DNA of 64,000 bases from CAVQYV01 sp963718295 [NCBI: uncultured Methylomirabilota bacterium]. Lineage in GTDB: Bacteria > Methylomirabilota > Methylomirabilia > CAVQYV01. Under the pieces are notes generated by a model. That model ran no database searches. It worked only from the letters and a program-made list of their open reading frames with translations, and was not told where the DNA came from. This document shows positions 9,359-18,561 of this stretch, in pieces. The position numbers and the translations under genes are program-made. The stretch is taken from the NCBI GenBank assembly GCA_963718295.1, contig CAVQYV010000003.1, positions 124,001-188,000 on the forward strand, written 5' to 3'. Numbering within the stretch: position 1 is the first letter of the stretch; each line of letters begins with the position of its first letter.

Positions 9359-9760
9359 CTAAAAGGGGATCTCCTCCGCTTCAAAGGGAGGTCGAATCAT
9401 TTCTGCTTCCCCGGCTGGCTCTGAGTCCTTACGAACTCCTACGAATACGACTCTCTCCGCCACTACCTCATACTTGGACCGCTTTTGGCCATCTGGGGTC
9501 TCCCAAGATCGTTGCTGCAAATGGCCCTCCACCAAGGTGGGCCGCCCCTTGTGCAAATACTCGCCGCACGATTCCGCCTGCTTCCCCCAGACTACAATCG
9601 TAATATAACAGACTTCCTCCCTCTTTTCTCCCGTCTGGGTGGTATAGGATCGATTTATCGCCAGATCGAAGTTGCAGACCGGCGCTCCCGAGGGCGTAAA
9701 CCGAAGTTCCGGATCCTTGGTCAGATTGCCCATCAAGATGACCTTGTTGAAGTTAGCCAT
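9359..9760 (-). CDS. ssb: Single-stranded DNA-binding protein
   Basis: 133 residues. The OB-fold domain fills residues 1-108 ([44 protein letters not shown]). A short acidic tail ends in EEIPF, the tip that docks partner proteins; the linker is shorter than usual. The ATG follows the rpsF stop directly, and GGGAGAGG in the rpsF end serves as ribosome-binding site. Confidence 0.96.
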   Translation of the reverse strand: MANFNKVILMGNLTKDPELRFTPSGAPVCNFDLAINRSYTTQTGEKREEVCYITIVVWGKQAESCGEYLHKGRPTLVEGHLQQRSWETPDGQKRSKYEVVAERVVFVGVRKDSEPAGEAEMIRPPFEAEEIPF

Positions 9761-10129
9761 CTACACCTCTCCCTTCACTTCCACGGTCTCCTCCAACTCC
9801 TCTGACTTCTTGGGCTCAACCTTCTCGGCCACGGAGGGTTGGCCCTCCTCAAATCTCACCCGCATATGCTTGAGAACCCTCTCCGAAATCTTCAGATTCC
9901 TGTCCAAAGATGAGGCAGTCTTGGCGTCGGCGGTGAGGTGGAGAAGAACATAGTATCCTTCCCTCCTCTTCTTTACCTCATAGGCTAAACGCTTCTTGCC
10001 CCATCTCTGAACCTCGTGGATCGTTCCACCTCCCTTGAGGACCCATTCCCTCATCTCCTCGATTTGACCTTCCACCTCTTCCTCCGCAAGAGCGGGATCC
10101 AATATCACGATCAACTCATAGAGTTTCAA
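9761..10129 (-). CDS. rpsF: 30S ribosomal protein S6
   Basis: 122 residues. KLYELIVILDPALAEEEV and QRWGKKRLAYEVKKRREGYYVLLHL are typical S6. The C-terminal 25 residues form an extra charged Glu/Lys tail. The start is TTG (10129), which overlaps the pth stop as TTGA and has GGGAGGTGAG eight or so bases upstream, so translation is coupled to pth. Confidence 0.96.
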   Translation of the reverse strand: MKLYELIVILDPALAEEEVEGQIEEMREWVLKGGGTIHEVQRWGKKRLAYEVKKRREGYYVLLHLTADAKTASSLDRNLKISERVLKHMRVRFEEGQPSVAEKVEPKKSEELEETVEVKGEV

Positions 10130-10779
10130 CCAGTCTCACCTCCCTGTAGGACTTCCATTTTCTTGCTCTTCTCCCCCTCAGTCTCAAAGGCAACTCCACC
10201 CTTGTTCCTGGACCTATCCCTTACATTGAACGTATTCATGGCGGCTGCCAGGCCCTTTTCCATCACGGCCAAAGCAGCATCGGCTGCGCTCCGAATTCCC
10301 TGGAACAAAAGCTGCTTCTCTGCCGCCGGAAAAACCTGGAGGACATAATCCGAGCCGGACGTTCCTGCGGGAGGTTTCCCGACCCCGACCCTGATCCTAA
10401 TGAAATCTCTGGAGTCTAGGGAATGAGCGATCGAAAGAACCCCGCGATGCCCCGCATGACTTCCGCCTTTGGCGATCCGGATGCGGAACGGAAACAGATC
10501 CAAATCGTCGTGGATGACGATCATTTGAGCTGGACCCAGTTGCAGGGCTCCAAGCCAGGGAGAGACACAAAGGCCGCTTCGATTCATGAAGTTCTGGGGC
10601 TTAAGGAGGATCACCTCCTTCTCTCCCAGCGTGCCAGAGGCATAGAGGGCCTTCATTTTCCTCTTCTTAAGCCTCATCCCTCCCCGGAACGCCAGTTCAT
10701 CCACCACCAAAAAACCGATATTGTGGCGCGTCTCTTTGTATTCCGGACCCGGATTTCCCAAACCGACAATCAACCACAA
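10126..10779 (-). CDS. pth: Peptidyl-tRNA hydrolase
   Basis: 217 residues. Recycles peptidyl-tRNA dropped from ribosomes. The active-site set is present: GLGNPGPEY (Asn near 9), RHNIG with the catalytic His, KPQNFMNRSG, and HDDLDL with the general-acid Asp. The usual GHNG loop reads GHRG, a variant found in other Pth proteins. The C-terminus carries an extra Lys/Glu-rich tail of about 25 residues. The start is TTG at 10779; GGTGAT lies just upstream. Confidence 0.95.
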   Translation of the reverse strand: MWLIVGLGNPGPEYKETRHNIGFLVVDELAFRGGMRLKKRKMKALYASGTLGEKEVILLKPQNFMNRSGLCVSPWLGALQLGPAQMIVIHDDLDLFPFRIRIAKGGSHAGHRGVLSIAHSLDSRDFIRIRVGVGKPPAGTSGSDYVLQVFPAAEKQLLFQGIRSAADAALAVMEKGLAAAMNTFNVRDRSRNKGGVAFETEGEKSKKMEVLQGGETG

Positions 10780-10820
10780 AGATCACCAACCCCCGCTCAC
10801 CCAGGCAGATCCAGTCGAGG

Positions 10821-11489
10821 CTATTCCTTTTCCTCTTTCCCTTTTTCCTCTTTCCCTTCCTTCCTGCTGACCACCTCTGGCTGGGGAGGAGCAGCCTCAA
10901 CGGGAACCGCCTCCTCTTCCTTCTCTGGGGCCACCACCAGGGCTACCACCATCTCCGGACCCTCTAAGATCTTTACTCCCTCCGTCGCCTTCAGGTCCGC
11001 CACATGAATGGAGTCCCCTATGTCCAGGGCGGAAATATCGGCAGTCATGGAGTCTGGTATTGCGGCCGGAAGACACTCTACTTCTACTTCCCGCAACACG
11101 TGCTCCAGGATGCCTCCCTTGAGCTTCACGCCCGGGGACTCACCGTAAAGCGTGATGGGCACCTTGACCCGGATTTCCTTTTCCATGGAAATCTGGAGGA
11201 AATCCACATGGAGGTAATCTCCCCTTGTGGGGTGGTATTGTATGCCCTTCACCATCACAGTCCTGGCCATTTCCTCTCCGTCGTGCCGCACCTTGAGCTG
11301 GATGATGACGTTCTCCCCTCCTCCTTTTTCCAGGGCCTTCCGCAATACCGAGGGATCCAAAACCAGCGACATATTCCCCTCGTTCCCTCCATAAAGGACC
11401 CCTGGGATCTCATTCTTCCTCCGAAGCTTCCTGCAAGCTTCTTTTCCCAATGCCTTTCTTTCCTTGACCTCTAACTCAACCCACTCCAT
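10821..11489 (-). CDS. rplY: 50S ribosomal protein L25 (Ctc type)
   Basis: 222 residues: an N-terminal L25 domain (1-95) binding 5S rRNA and a C-terminal TL5/CTC beta domain (95-185), then a low-complexity Glu/Lys tail ending in repeated KEEKGKEEKE. IPGVLYGG and HVDFLQI are family signatures. AGGAGGAG precedes the ATG at 11489 by about five bases. The order prs-rplY-pth matches other proteobacteria. Confidence 0.94.
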   Translation of the reverse strand: MEWVELEVKERKALGKEACRKLRRKNEIPGVLYGGNEGNMSLVLDPSVLRKALEKGGGENVIIQLKVRHDGEEMARTVMVKGIQYHPTRGDYLHVDFLQISMEKEIRVKVPITLYGESPGVKLKGGILEHVLREVEVECLPAAIPDSMTADISALDIGDSIHVADLKATEGVKILEGPEMVVALVVAPEKEEEAVPVEAAPPQPEVVSRKEGKEEKGKEEKE

Positions 11490-11533
11490 CCATCTCCTCC
11501 TCAATCGTACAGCGCAGTGGTTATTGCTCTTGC

Positions 11534-12475
11534 CTAAATGAAAAGGGAACTCACCGAGGTTCCCTTGTGGATGCGGCTGATCGCCTCCCCTAACAAGGGA
11601 GCCACCGAGAGGACGATGATCTTCTGGGATGTGAGTTTCCTCTCATTCAGTGCAATGGTGTTGGTCACTGCAACCCCTTCCAGCTTTGAGCTTTCGATCC
11701 TTTGCATGGCCGGGCCGGACAAGACGGGGTGGACACAACTTGCATAGATCCTTTGAGCTCCTTGTTCGCGCAGAGAATCCACCGCCTGGGTGATGGTGCC
11801 GGCAGTATCAATGATGTCATCGACGATGATTATGTTCTTGTCCCGGACATCCCCAATGATGTTCACCGCCTGCGCCGAATTGGGGCCCACCCTTCGCTTA
11901 TCGATTACGGCCAATGTGGCCCCCAGCCTTTTGGCGCAGGCCCTGGCCCTCTCTACCCCTCCAGCGTCCGGAGAGACAACGCATATCTGATCCCACCCTA
12001 ACGACTGAAAGTAACCAATGATCACCGGCGCAGCGAAGAGGTGGTCCACCGGGATATTAAAGAACCCTTGAATCTGTCCTGCATGAAGATCCATGGTCAG
12101 CACCCGGTTTGCCCCGGCCGCGGTCAGGAGATCGGCCACCAGTTTGGCGGTGATCGGCACGCGGGGTCGATCCTTTCGGTCCTGACGGGCGTACCCGTAG
12201 TAGGGCATCACTGCCGTAATTCGCTCAGCAGAGGCCCTTTTCAGGGCGTCGATCATGATCAGAAGCTCCATCAGGCTATCGTTGACCGGGGGAGAGGTCG
12301 GCTGGATGACGAAGACGTCGGCCCCCCGGACGTTTCTGTCGATCCTTACTTGCACCTCCCCATCGGAGAACCGCGTCACATCCGCAGATGCCAATGGGAT
12401 CTTCAGATATTTCGATATTTCCTCGCTCAGACCTCGATTCGCGTTTCCTGAAAACAACAAGAGGTTCCTGCTCAT
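11534..12475 (-). CDS. prs: Ribose-phosphate pyrophosphokinase
   Basis: 313 residues; makes PRPP from ribose 5-phosphate and ATP for nucleotide, His and Trp synthesis. [24 protein letters not shown] (ATP-contact region), [12 protein letters not shown] and the PRPP-binding loop [12 protein letters not shown] are all intact, and the length is normal for class I enzymes. It sits directly downstream of tRNA-Gln on the same strand, and the two may be cotranscribed. Confidence 0.97.
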   Translation of the reverse strand: MSRNLLLFSGNANRGLSEEISKYLKIPLASADVTRFSDGEVQVRIDRNVRGADVFVIQPTSPPVNDSLMELLIMIDALKRASAERITAVMPYYGYARQDRKDRPRVPITAKLVADLLTAAGANRVLTMDLHAGQIQGFFNIPVDHLFAAPVIIGYFQSLGWDQICVVSPDAGGVERARACAKRLGATLAVIDKRRVGPNSAQAVNIIGDVRDKNIIIVDDIIDTAGTITQAVDSLREQGAQRIYASCVHPVLSGPAMQRIESSKLEGVAVTNTIALNERKLTSQKIIVLSVAPLLGEAISRIHKGTSVSSLFI

Positions 12476-12509
12476 TTCCTATCCTCGATCCATCAGATGA
12501 AGAAGAATT

Positions 12510-12585
12510 TGGCTGGGGCGGGAGGATTCGAACCTCCGAAATCCGGGATCCAAAGTCCCGTGCCTTACCGCTTGGCCACGCCCCA
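12510..12585 (-). tRNA. tRNA-Gln (anticodon TTG)
   Basis: A 76-base cloverleaf on the minus strand with encoded CCA. Acceptor stem TGGGGCG/CGCCCCA, D arm GCC/GGC, anticodon stem CGGGA/TCCCG with loop CTTTGGA (anticodon TTG, reads CAA/CAG), T arm GGAGG-TTCGAAT-CCTCC. It lies between spoVG and prs. Confidence 0.97.
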
Positions 12586-12726
12586 GCGAGGCTCCCCACC
12601 CCCAGGCGGGGCTTCCCGGAAATGAAGGAGATATCGATCTGTGGTGTGCCCCTCGACCCCGGCTCTGAGCCCACCCTGCGAGGCAGGCCCCGGTCGCCTT
12701 CTCGCTTGTAATCGTGGACTTGCGGC

Positions 12727-13002
12727 TCAGCTTCCTGGTCCCACAGTCCCTTCTATCAAGCGAGAATACTCATCCAGTACTCTATGCTCGATCATCTTCC
12801 TGGTTGCATCGTTGAGGGGATGGGCCATATCTTTGAAACTCCCATCTCTCATCCTTCGGCTAGGCATCGCCACAAACAGGCCATTCTCCCCCTGAATCAC
12901 CTTCAGGTCTCTTACGACCAAACAATCATCTATGGTGATCGTGGCGAAAGCTTTCAACTGCTCGCGATCGACTGGATAGATGCGAACCCCCGTGACATCC
13001 AT
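12727..13002 (-). CDS. spoVG: SpoVG-family RNA/DNA-binding regulator
   Basis: 91 residues. MDVTGVRIYPV, the LKAFATITIDDCLVVRDLKV strand region, FVAMPSRRM and AHPLNDATRKMIE are SpoVG signatures. The family is known as a site-specific nucleic-acid-binding regulator in Firmicutes and Borrelia; it is also common in deltaproteobacteria beside ispE and prs, where its role is unknown. GGGAGAGG precedes the ATG. Confidence 0.95.
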   Translation of the reverse strand: MDVTGVRIYPVDREQLKAFATITIDDCLVVRDLKVIQGENGLFVAMPSRRMRDGSFKDMAHPLNDATRKMIEHRVLDEYSRLIEGTVGPGS

Positions 13003-13051
13003 GGCACCTCTCCCTTGACCATTCCGAAGTGTTTGACCTAAGAAGACGGAC

Positions 13052-13948
13052 CTATCCTATGTTTGCTCTTCTGCCCTCCTCCTCGAAAATCGGGTTAAAA
13101 TCCAACGTCCTGCCCTCGTGCACCCAGTGCCTCTGAATCCGGAATGGCCTTGCGGCTTTGGCGGCCTTGGCTTTATCTTCAAAGACCCCGAAGACAGAGG
13201 ACCCGCTGCCGGACATGAGAGCGACCCGGGCGCCTGAGTCCAGCAGGGCTGCTTTGATTGATTGAAGCAGGGGATATGCTTCGGCTACTGCCTCTTCGAG
13301 CTGGTTAATGCCGATAGCGGGAGAGGGCTCCTCCCCGCAGGTTCTTTCGCCTAATCCCTTTAGGTTACCTTCTTCTCCTCTATTTGTCAATTTCAAATTT
13401 CCATAAGCCCAAGCACTTGAAATCCCAAACCCCGGATAGACGATAACCACCGGCTGACTGCCCAGTCTCACATCCCTCAGAAGCTCTCCTCTTCCTTCTC
13501 CCAAGGCACAACCGGAGCCAAAGAAGAAGGGAACATCCGACCCCAATGAGAGAGCCATCTCTTGCAGTTTGGCCCTGGAAAGGGGAAAACCAAAGAGATG
13601 GTTCAATCCCCACAAGGTAGCTGCAGCGTTGGATGAACCCCCGCCCAATCCCGCAGCTGGGGGGATTCTCTTCTCAAGGTGAATCGACACCCCTCCCGAA
13701 ATGCCCACTTCCTCCCGGAACCGGTGGGCCGCTCGCAAAATTAGGTTCGTGTTGTCCGGGGGAACGCCGGCGGTGAAGCCCGAGAGCTGCAGCTGCATGC
13801 CTTCCGCCTCTTTTTCCAGCAGGATCGAGTCCGAAAGATCCACCAATTGCATGAGCGTTCTGATCTCATGATACCCATCGGGCCGCTTCCCCAAGACCTG
13901 GAGGGAGAGGTTGATCTTGGCGGGGGAGATGACTCGCAGCCTCCTCAT
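13052..13948 (-). CDS. ispE: 4-diphosphocytidyl-2-C-methyl-D-erythritol kinase
   Basis: 298 residues, a GHMP-family kinase of the MEP pathway. SPAKINLSLQVLGKRPDGYHE at the N-terminus (with the catalytic Lys), the ATP loop PPAAGLGGGSSNAA near 95-108, LGSDVPFF with the catalytic Asp, and SGSGSSVFG near the C-terminus are visible. The ATG overlaps the TGA of the upstream lipoprotein gene (ATGA), which mirrors the E. coli lolB-ispE-prs order. Confidence 0.96.
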   Translation of the reverse strand: MRRLRVISPAKINLSLQVLGKRPDGYHEIRTLMQLVDLSDSILLEKEAEGMQLQLSGFTAGVPPDNTNLILRAAHRFREEVGISGGVSIHLEKRIPPAAGLGGGSSNAAATLWGLNHLFGFPLSRAKLQEMALSLGSDVPFFFGSGCALGEGRGELLRDVRLGSQPVVIVYPGFGISSAWAYGNLKLTNRGEEGNLKGLGERTCGEEPSPAIGINQLEEAVAEAYPLLQSIKAALLDSGARVALMSGSGSSVFGVFEDKAKAAKAARPFRIQRHWVHEGRTLDFNPIFEEEGRRANIG

Positions 13949-14854
13949 CCCCCTGGGTCCTTCCTCATTGTGACCTCTGGGAAAGGGAATATGGGTAATC
14001 CCTCCTTACCAGACCGGGAAAGCCGGAAAGCAGCCGGATCCAACGATGGGTTCGGCTCCACCTCTCGATAAGCAAGCTGAAGCTCCATCCGCTCCCTCTT
14101 CATCTTGATATCCACCAAGAAGGGAATCAGGAATTCACCGACCTTTCGGTAATCCCCAAGCTGAAAGGAGAGCCATACACCCTCTTGGTCGACGATCTCC
14201 CCCCCCCTTCATCATCCTCCCGGTCCCATCCGTCCGGATCCGCTGAGCCAGCAATCCCGGCTCCTTCCCTGGACCCCGAAATTCCCCGCCACTCCCCGCC
14301 AATACCCATGTAGCGACTTCTTCATCCAGGGAATAGGGAGGATGCCCCAGCAGGATTCGCAGCAACTGGGGCAAGGGTATCCTGACCCCGCACAGCCGCT
14401 CGACTTCCTCGGAGGTAGGAGTCCCCCGAATCGTCTTTCCCTCGGATGGGAGGGAAACCTCCATCATCTGGCCATTCGAGGAGAGGATCAGATCGGGGAA
14501 CCCCACGAAGTTCATCAACTCGATTCGGATTTGATCGGGCAGCCCTACGAGGAAGACCGTCTTGCCTCGATAGAGGTAATCGGGCAGAGAGAGCTTTAGG
14601 TCGGCCACCCCCTTCAGCCCCCGCAGAGAGCCCTGTTGTGAAAAGAGGTTCTCAAGGATCTCCCGTTCCGAAACCGCCTCCGGCCTCAAGGGAAGGTCCG
14701 GGCGAGGACTCCCGTGGCACCCGAGAAAGAAGATCCAAACGAAAATGGCCACTACCCATGCTGGACCCATCCGGCGTCTCAAATGCAAAGAAGGGGATGA
14801 AATCTGCCAGTTTACCATTCCAGGTCTGTTGCGGAACGATGAGGGAATTCTCAT
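13945..14854 (-). pseudogene. LolB-like/DUF4292 outer-membrane lipoprotein, frameshifted
   Basis: The first frame gives a signal peptide ending in FFLGC (lipobox) and a LolB/DUF4292-like beta domain (LKGVADLKLSL, VFLVGLPDQIRIELMNFVG, LPQLLRILLG). In a run of nine G (14199-14207) the frame is lost: the first frame goes on for 18 unrelated residues, while the neighbouring frame continues the family's C-terminus (GVWLSFQLGDYRKVG, MELQLAYREVEPNPSL) and ends at a TGA that overlaps the ispE ATG. With eight G the gene would be whole. Position upstream of ispE matches lolB in enterobacteria, which inserts lipoproteins in the outer membrane. The start is uncertain: ATG at 14854, GTG at 14872, or ATG at 14818 or 14770. 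Confidence 0.75.
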
Positions 14855-14872
14855 GGATCCAACGCTCCTCAC

Positions 14873-16624
14873 TTACTCCTGGTCCGGATTGGGGTTCAGA
14901 ATGAGCCGCCTCTTTCCTTCTTCGATCTTCTTCCCTATCTCCTCCCTGTTGTCGCTTTCCAGCTGAAGGGATTTCTCCCACTCCGAGATCGCCTTCCCGA
15001 TCAGGCCCTTCTCAAAATACGCATCACCCAGATGCTCATGGATGGTCGCATCATCCTTGGTCAAGAGTCCGATCGATCTGTTTAACTCTCGAATCGCCTC
15101 ATCCAACATTCCCTTCTTGAAATAGGCCCAGCCCAGACTGTCGACAAATGCGCCGTTGGAGGGTTCCAGCACCAATGCCTTTTGAATATGGGAGATGGCC
15201 TCATCCAACTTGATTCCTCGATCGGCGTACATATAGCCTAGGTAGTTGTAGGCCTCCGCATGATTGGGATTGATTCGTAGCACCTCCTTGAATTCGCGTT
15301 CCGCCTTTTCCAATTCTTCATTCCTTTCGTAGGCGGCTCCCAACTGGAAGCAATAATCCTCCTTGCTCGGGTCCAAAGACTTCGCCCTCTCCAGGCTCAC
15401 GATCGCCTGCCCATAGTCCTTCTTCCGCATGTAGGTCAGGCCCAGAAAGAAGTGGATGCTCGCCCTGTCCGAATTGGAGATTAGGGACTCCTGATAGGCC
15501 GCAATGGCCTCATCCAACTTCCCCAGGAGAGTGGCCACATAGCCCCTGTGAATCAGGCCCTCCTGGTAAAGGGGATCCTCGCGCGAGATCTTGCTAAAGT
15601 TGGCCAACGCCTCCTCGTAGCGCCCCAACTCCTCCAGGCTGAGGCCCAAATTCAAGCGGGAGTTCTGATCGTTCGGGTCCTGATCGAGGACTTCGCGAAA
15701 GGTTGCAGCAGCCTCCTCATAGGATTTCCTTTCCATCTGGATGAGACCCATCATCCTCTTGGCTTCCAGAGAATCCGGATGCGCTATCAACAGAAGGCGG
15801 CAATGCTCCAGGGCCCGTTCCAGATTCCTCTGCCGAACATAGATTGAGATCAGGCGCTGGTGCGCTTCAGCCCTTTCCGGATCATGCTCCAGAGCCCTGA
15901 GGTAAACCTCTTTTGCCTCATCGTACCTCTCCTCCATCTCGTAACTGTATGCCAGGGCGAAAGTGGCGTCTTCGAAGCTGGCATCTTTGGACAGCGCCTC
16001 CATCAGATTCTCCCGAGCCTCGGGCAGCATTTTGCGATCCAAATAGATCCGTGCCAGATGGTAGGAGGGCAGGGGGGAGCCAGGCTTCAACCTCCCCAGT
16101 TCTCGATAGAGGCTGATTGCCTTCTCATACTCCTTGGATTGCCCATAAAGCCCACCCAGGAGGAAATAGAGGTCCTCCCTTTCAGGATCCAACGACAGGG
16201 CCTTTTTGAGGCTCTCTTCGGCCTTACTGTAGTTCTGAAGGCTTGCGTAGACACTGCCCATCAGTGAATAGGCCTCAACGTTGCGGGGATCTCTTCTGAG
16301 GACATCCTCTGTCTGGGGTAAGGCATCGGCCCACCGGCCCATTCGCAGGTAGAGAGAAGCCAAGCTCATTCGAAGGTAGACCGATTCGCCCTGGCATTGG
16401 ACGGCCTTCTGGTAGGAGTCGGCGGCTTCCTCCCAGTTGCCCTTCATCTCGGCCCAGAGGCCCAAGGAATAGTAATTGTAAGCCTCAGCTACTGGGTTGG
16501 GGGGAGATACCTTCTGGACTTGTTCCGCTTCCTTGGGATCGGATGCCATAGAAGGTCCAACCTGTAATGCGGAGCATCCACCTAAGAGAAGAGCGGGGAT
16601 GAGAAGGATTGCCATGTATAACAT
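14873..16624 (-). CDS. TPR-repeat lipoprotein
   Basis: 583 residues. Signal peptide with lipobox LLLGGC (Cys near 17), then about 14-15 tetratricopeptide repeats over nearly the whole length (for example AVQCQGESVYLRMSLASLYL, LSLDPEREDLYFLLGGLYG, LRINPNHAEAYNYLGYMYA). TPR lipoproteins are protein-interaction scaffolds; this one probably faces the periplasm from the outer membrane. Start ATG at 16624 is chosen because AAAGG lies five bases upstream and gives a short clean signal peptide; TTG or GTG starts at 16654/16651 overlap engB. It is followed by the LolB-like gene with no gap. Confidence 0.88.
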   Translation of the reverse strand: MLYMAILLIPALLLGGCSALQVGPSMASDPKEAEQVQKVSPPNPVAEAYNYYSLGLWAEMKGNWEEAADSYQKAVQCQGESVYLRMSLASLYLRMGRWADALPQTEDVLRRDPRNVEAYSLMGSVYASLQNYSKAEESLKKALSLDPEREDLYFLLGGLYGQSKEYEKAISLYRELGRLKPGSPLPSYHLARIYLDRKMLPEARENLMEALSKDASFEDATFALAYSYEMEERYDEAKEVYLRALEHDPERAEAHQRLISIYVRQRNLERALEHCRLLLIAHPDSLEAKRMMGLIQMERKSYEEAAATFREVLDQDPNDQNSRLNLGLSLEELGRYEEALANFSKISREDPLYQEGLIHRGYVATLLGKLDEAIAAYQESLISNSDRASIHFFLGLTYMRKKDYGQAIVSLERAKSLDPSKEDYCFQLGAAYERNEELEKAEREFKEVLRINPNHAEAYNYLGYMYADRGIKLDEAISHIQKALVLEPSNGAFVDSLGWAYFKKGMLDEAIRELNRSIGLLTKDDATIHEHLGDAYFEKGLIGKAISEWEKSLQLESDNREEIGKKIEEGKRRLILNPNPDQE

Positions 16625-16637
16625 TTCGGCCTTTCTC

Positions 16638-17291
16638 TCAACCTGTTTCACCAAGCTCAGTCCTTCCAGCGGGCCGGAGGGGCCATGATAACCTTTTTTC
16701 CCCGCTGGGTAGGTCCAGCAACCCCTGAATCGCCCTCCAGATGTCCTTCTTACCCATTTCGCTCACAGCGGAAAACGACAGCACTATCCCCTCTGCAAGC
16801 CCCAGAATGTGAGCCGCGCTCCTCCTCAATTCCGCCCATTCTCCCCGTGGTACTTTGTCCATCTTGGTCAGTACCACCCAAAAGGAAATCCCCTTGTCGA
16901 TCAGCCAGTCCTTGAGCATCAAATCGGAAGACATCGGCTGATGGCGCCCATCGAGGATGAGAAAGACCCCCCTCAACTGGCGACGGGATAGAAGGTAAGG
17001 CTCGATCATCCCGCGAAAGGACTCCCTCATTTCCTTGGAGACCTTGGCGTAGCCATACCCCGGGAAGTCAACGAAGTAGAAGGAGGAGTTGATGAGATAG
17101 AAGTTGAGGCAACGAGTTCTGCCGGGCGTGGAACTGGTATGACAAAGCCGCTTGATCCCCACCAAGCAGTTGATGAGGGAGGATTTCCCAACATTGGACC
17201 TTCCGGCAAAGCCCACCTCGGGCAATTCTGATCGAGGCAGCCCTTGCAGATTGGCTGCGCTTCCCCAGTACTTCGCACTTGAAATCTTCAT
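16638..17291 (-). CDS. engB: Ribosome biogenesis GTP-binding protein YsxC/EngB
   Basis: 217 residues. GTPase motifs: G1 GRSNVGKSS near 31-39, G2 around TSSTPGRT, G3 DFPGYGYA, G4 TKMDK, G5 FSAVS. The family helps assemble the 50S subunit and is usually essential. The C-terminus has about 20 extra residues (WPLRPAGRTELGETG) beyond the usual domain. It follows the alcohol dehydrogenase by ten bases. Confidence 0.95.
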   Translation of the reverse strand: MKISSAKYWGSAANLQGLPRSELPEVGFAGRSNVGKSSLINCLVGIKRLCHTSSTPGRTRCLNFYLINSSFYFVDFPGYGYAKVSKEMRESFRGMIEPYLLSRRQLRGVFLILDGRHQPMSSDLMLKDWLIDKGISFWVVLTKMDKVPRGEWAELRRSAAHILGLAEGIVLSFSAVSEMGKKDIWRAIQGLLDLPSGEKRLSWPLRPAGRTELGETG

Positions 17292-17301
17292 GAATCAAAA
17301 A

Positions 17302-18459
17302 TCAGAGCGCTTCCTGATAGATTTTCTCGATCTCCTCTTGAGTCACTACCCGAGGATTCCAGCCGATAGCCCTTTTCATTTGCATCGCATCCTCGGCTAC
17401 CTCGGCCAGGCCCGCAGGTCTGACTCCCACTTCACTGAGATGGGAAGGAATGCCTATAGCGGATGAGAGCCGCCTCACTGCCTCCACTGCGCTCTCCGCT
17501 GCGTCCCAGGGTGACAATCCTTCCAGGTCCTCCCCCAGTGCCTTCGCGACCTCGGCATATCTTTCCATCCGAGCAATGAGATTGAATTTCATCACGTAGG
17601 GCAAGAGAATCGCGTTGGCAACTCCGTGGGCAAGATCGAAGTGGCCTCCCAAGGGGTGAGACATCGCGTGGACCAAACCTACCCCTGCATTCGAAAATGC
17701 AATGCCTGCCAAGGTGCTGGCAACTGCCATCTGGGATCTTGCCTCCCCGTTTGCCCCATTGGCCACGGAGGGCCTCAGATAGGCTCCGATCAAGCGAATG
17801 GCATGCAGAGCCATGGCATCGGAAAAAGGCTGGGCATTCTGGGAGACAAAGGCCTCCACGGCATGGGTCAGGGCATCCATCCCGGTGGCTGCAGTCAGGA
17901 AGGGGGGCATGCATTGCATCAGCGAGGGATCGATGATCGCCAACCTTGGAATCAGATGGGGGCTTGCAATCCCCGCCTTGAAGCTTCTCTCGGAGTCAGT
18001 CACCACCGCGAATTGCGTGACCTCGCTCCCGGTGCCCGCCGTAGTCGGAATTGCGACTATGGTAGGTGGAGGATTCTTGACCGGCGTCCCTCGGAGATAG
18101 TCCTGCAGGCGCCCCGGATTGGTCATCAGCACCCCTACCGCCTTAGCCGCATCCATGGGGCTTCCTCCCCCCAATCCGACGATCAGATCGATCTCCCTCT
18201 TTTTCCCAAATTCATAGGCTTTGATCACGGTATGGTCCCGAGGATTGGGCTCGATCTGATCGAAGATATGGGCTTTCAACCCCGCCCTCTCCAGGGGAGT
18301 AAGAACCTTCTCCAATAAGCCCGCTGCAGCGATGCCCTTGTCGGTGATGATGAGGGCTCCGACCTTTCCCAACTCCTTGGCCCTTTCACCTACCTTTTCT
18401 ACTGCCCCTGTCCCAATCAGCAGCTGGTTCGGCAGGGAAATTGAATAAGCGATCTCCAT
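17302..18459 (-). CDS. Iron-containing alcohol dehydrogenase
   Basis: 385 residues, group III (Fe) alcohol dehydrogenase. The NAD-binding GLGGGSPMDAAKA motif is near 95-107; PTTAGTGSEVT follows; the metal ligands are D and H in GMDALTHAVEA and the two His in HAMSHPLGGHFDLAHG. These enzymes interconvert alcohols and aldehydes (ethanol, butanol, 1,3-propanediol, lactaldehyde); the substrate cannot be read from sequence. GGAGAGGGG precedes the ATG. Shares a strand with engB, and may head that transcript. Confidence 0.93.
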   Translation of the reverse strand: MEIAYSISLPNQLLIGTGAVEKVGERAKELGKVGALIITDKGIAAAGLLEKVLTPLERAGLKAHIFDQIEPNPRDHTVIKAYEFGKKREIDLIVGLGGGSPMDAAKAVGVLMTNPGRLQDYLRGTPVKNPPPTIVAIPTTAGTGSEVTQFAVVTDSERSFKAGIASPHLIPRLAIIDPSLMQCMPPFLTAATGMDALTHAVEAFVSQNAQPFSDAMALHAIRLIGAYLRPSVANGANGEARSQMAVASTLAGIAFSNAGVGLVHAMSHPLGGHFDLAHGVANAILLPYVMKFNLIARMERYAEVAKALGEDLEGLSPWDAAESAVEAVRRLSSAIGIPSHLSEVGVRPAGLAEVAEDAMQMKRAIGWNPRVVTQEEIEKIYQEAL

Positions 18460-18561
18460 TACCCCTCTCCTTCCTCTTGGGCTTCACGACTCCTCAACTG
18501 AAGCTACCCGCCATAGCTGCGGGCATTTGGGCTCGCTCGACTTTTTCAAGACTCTATCGGA

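Noticed and set aside
12388-12711. Open frames running through the tRNA-Gln gene
   Set aside because: They cross a complete tRNA on the opposite strand and lack any protein features.
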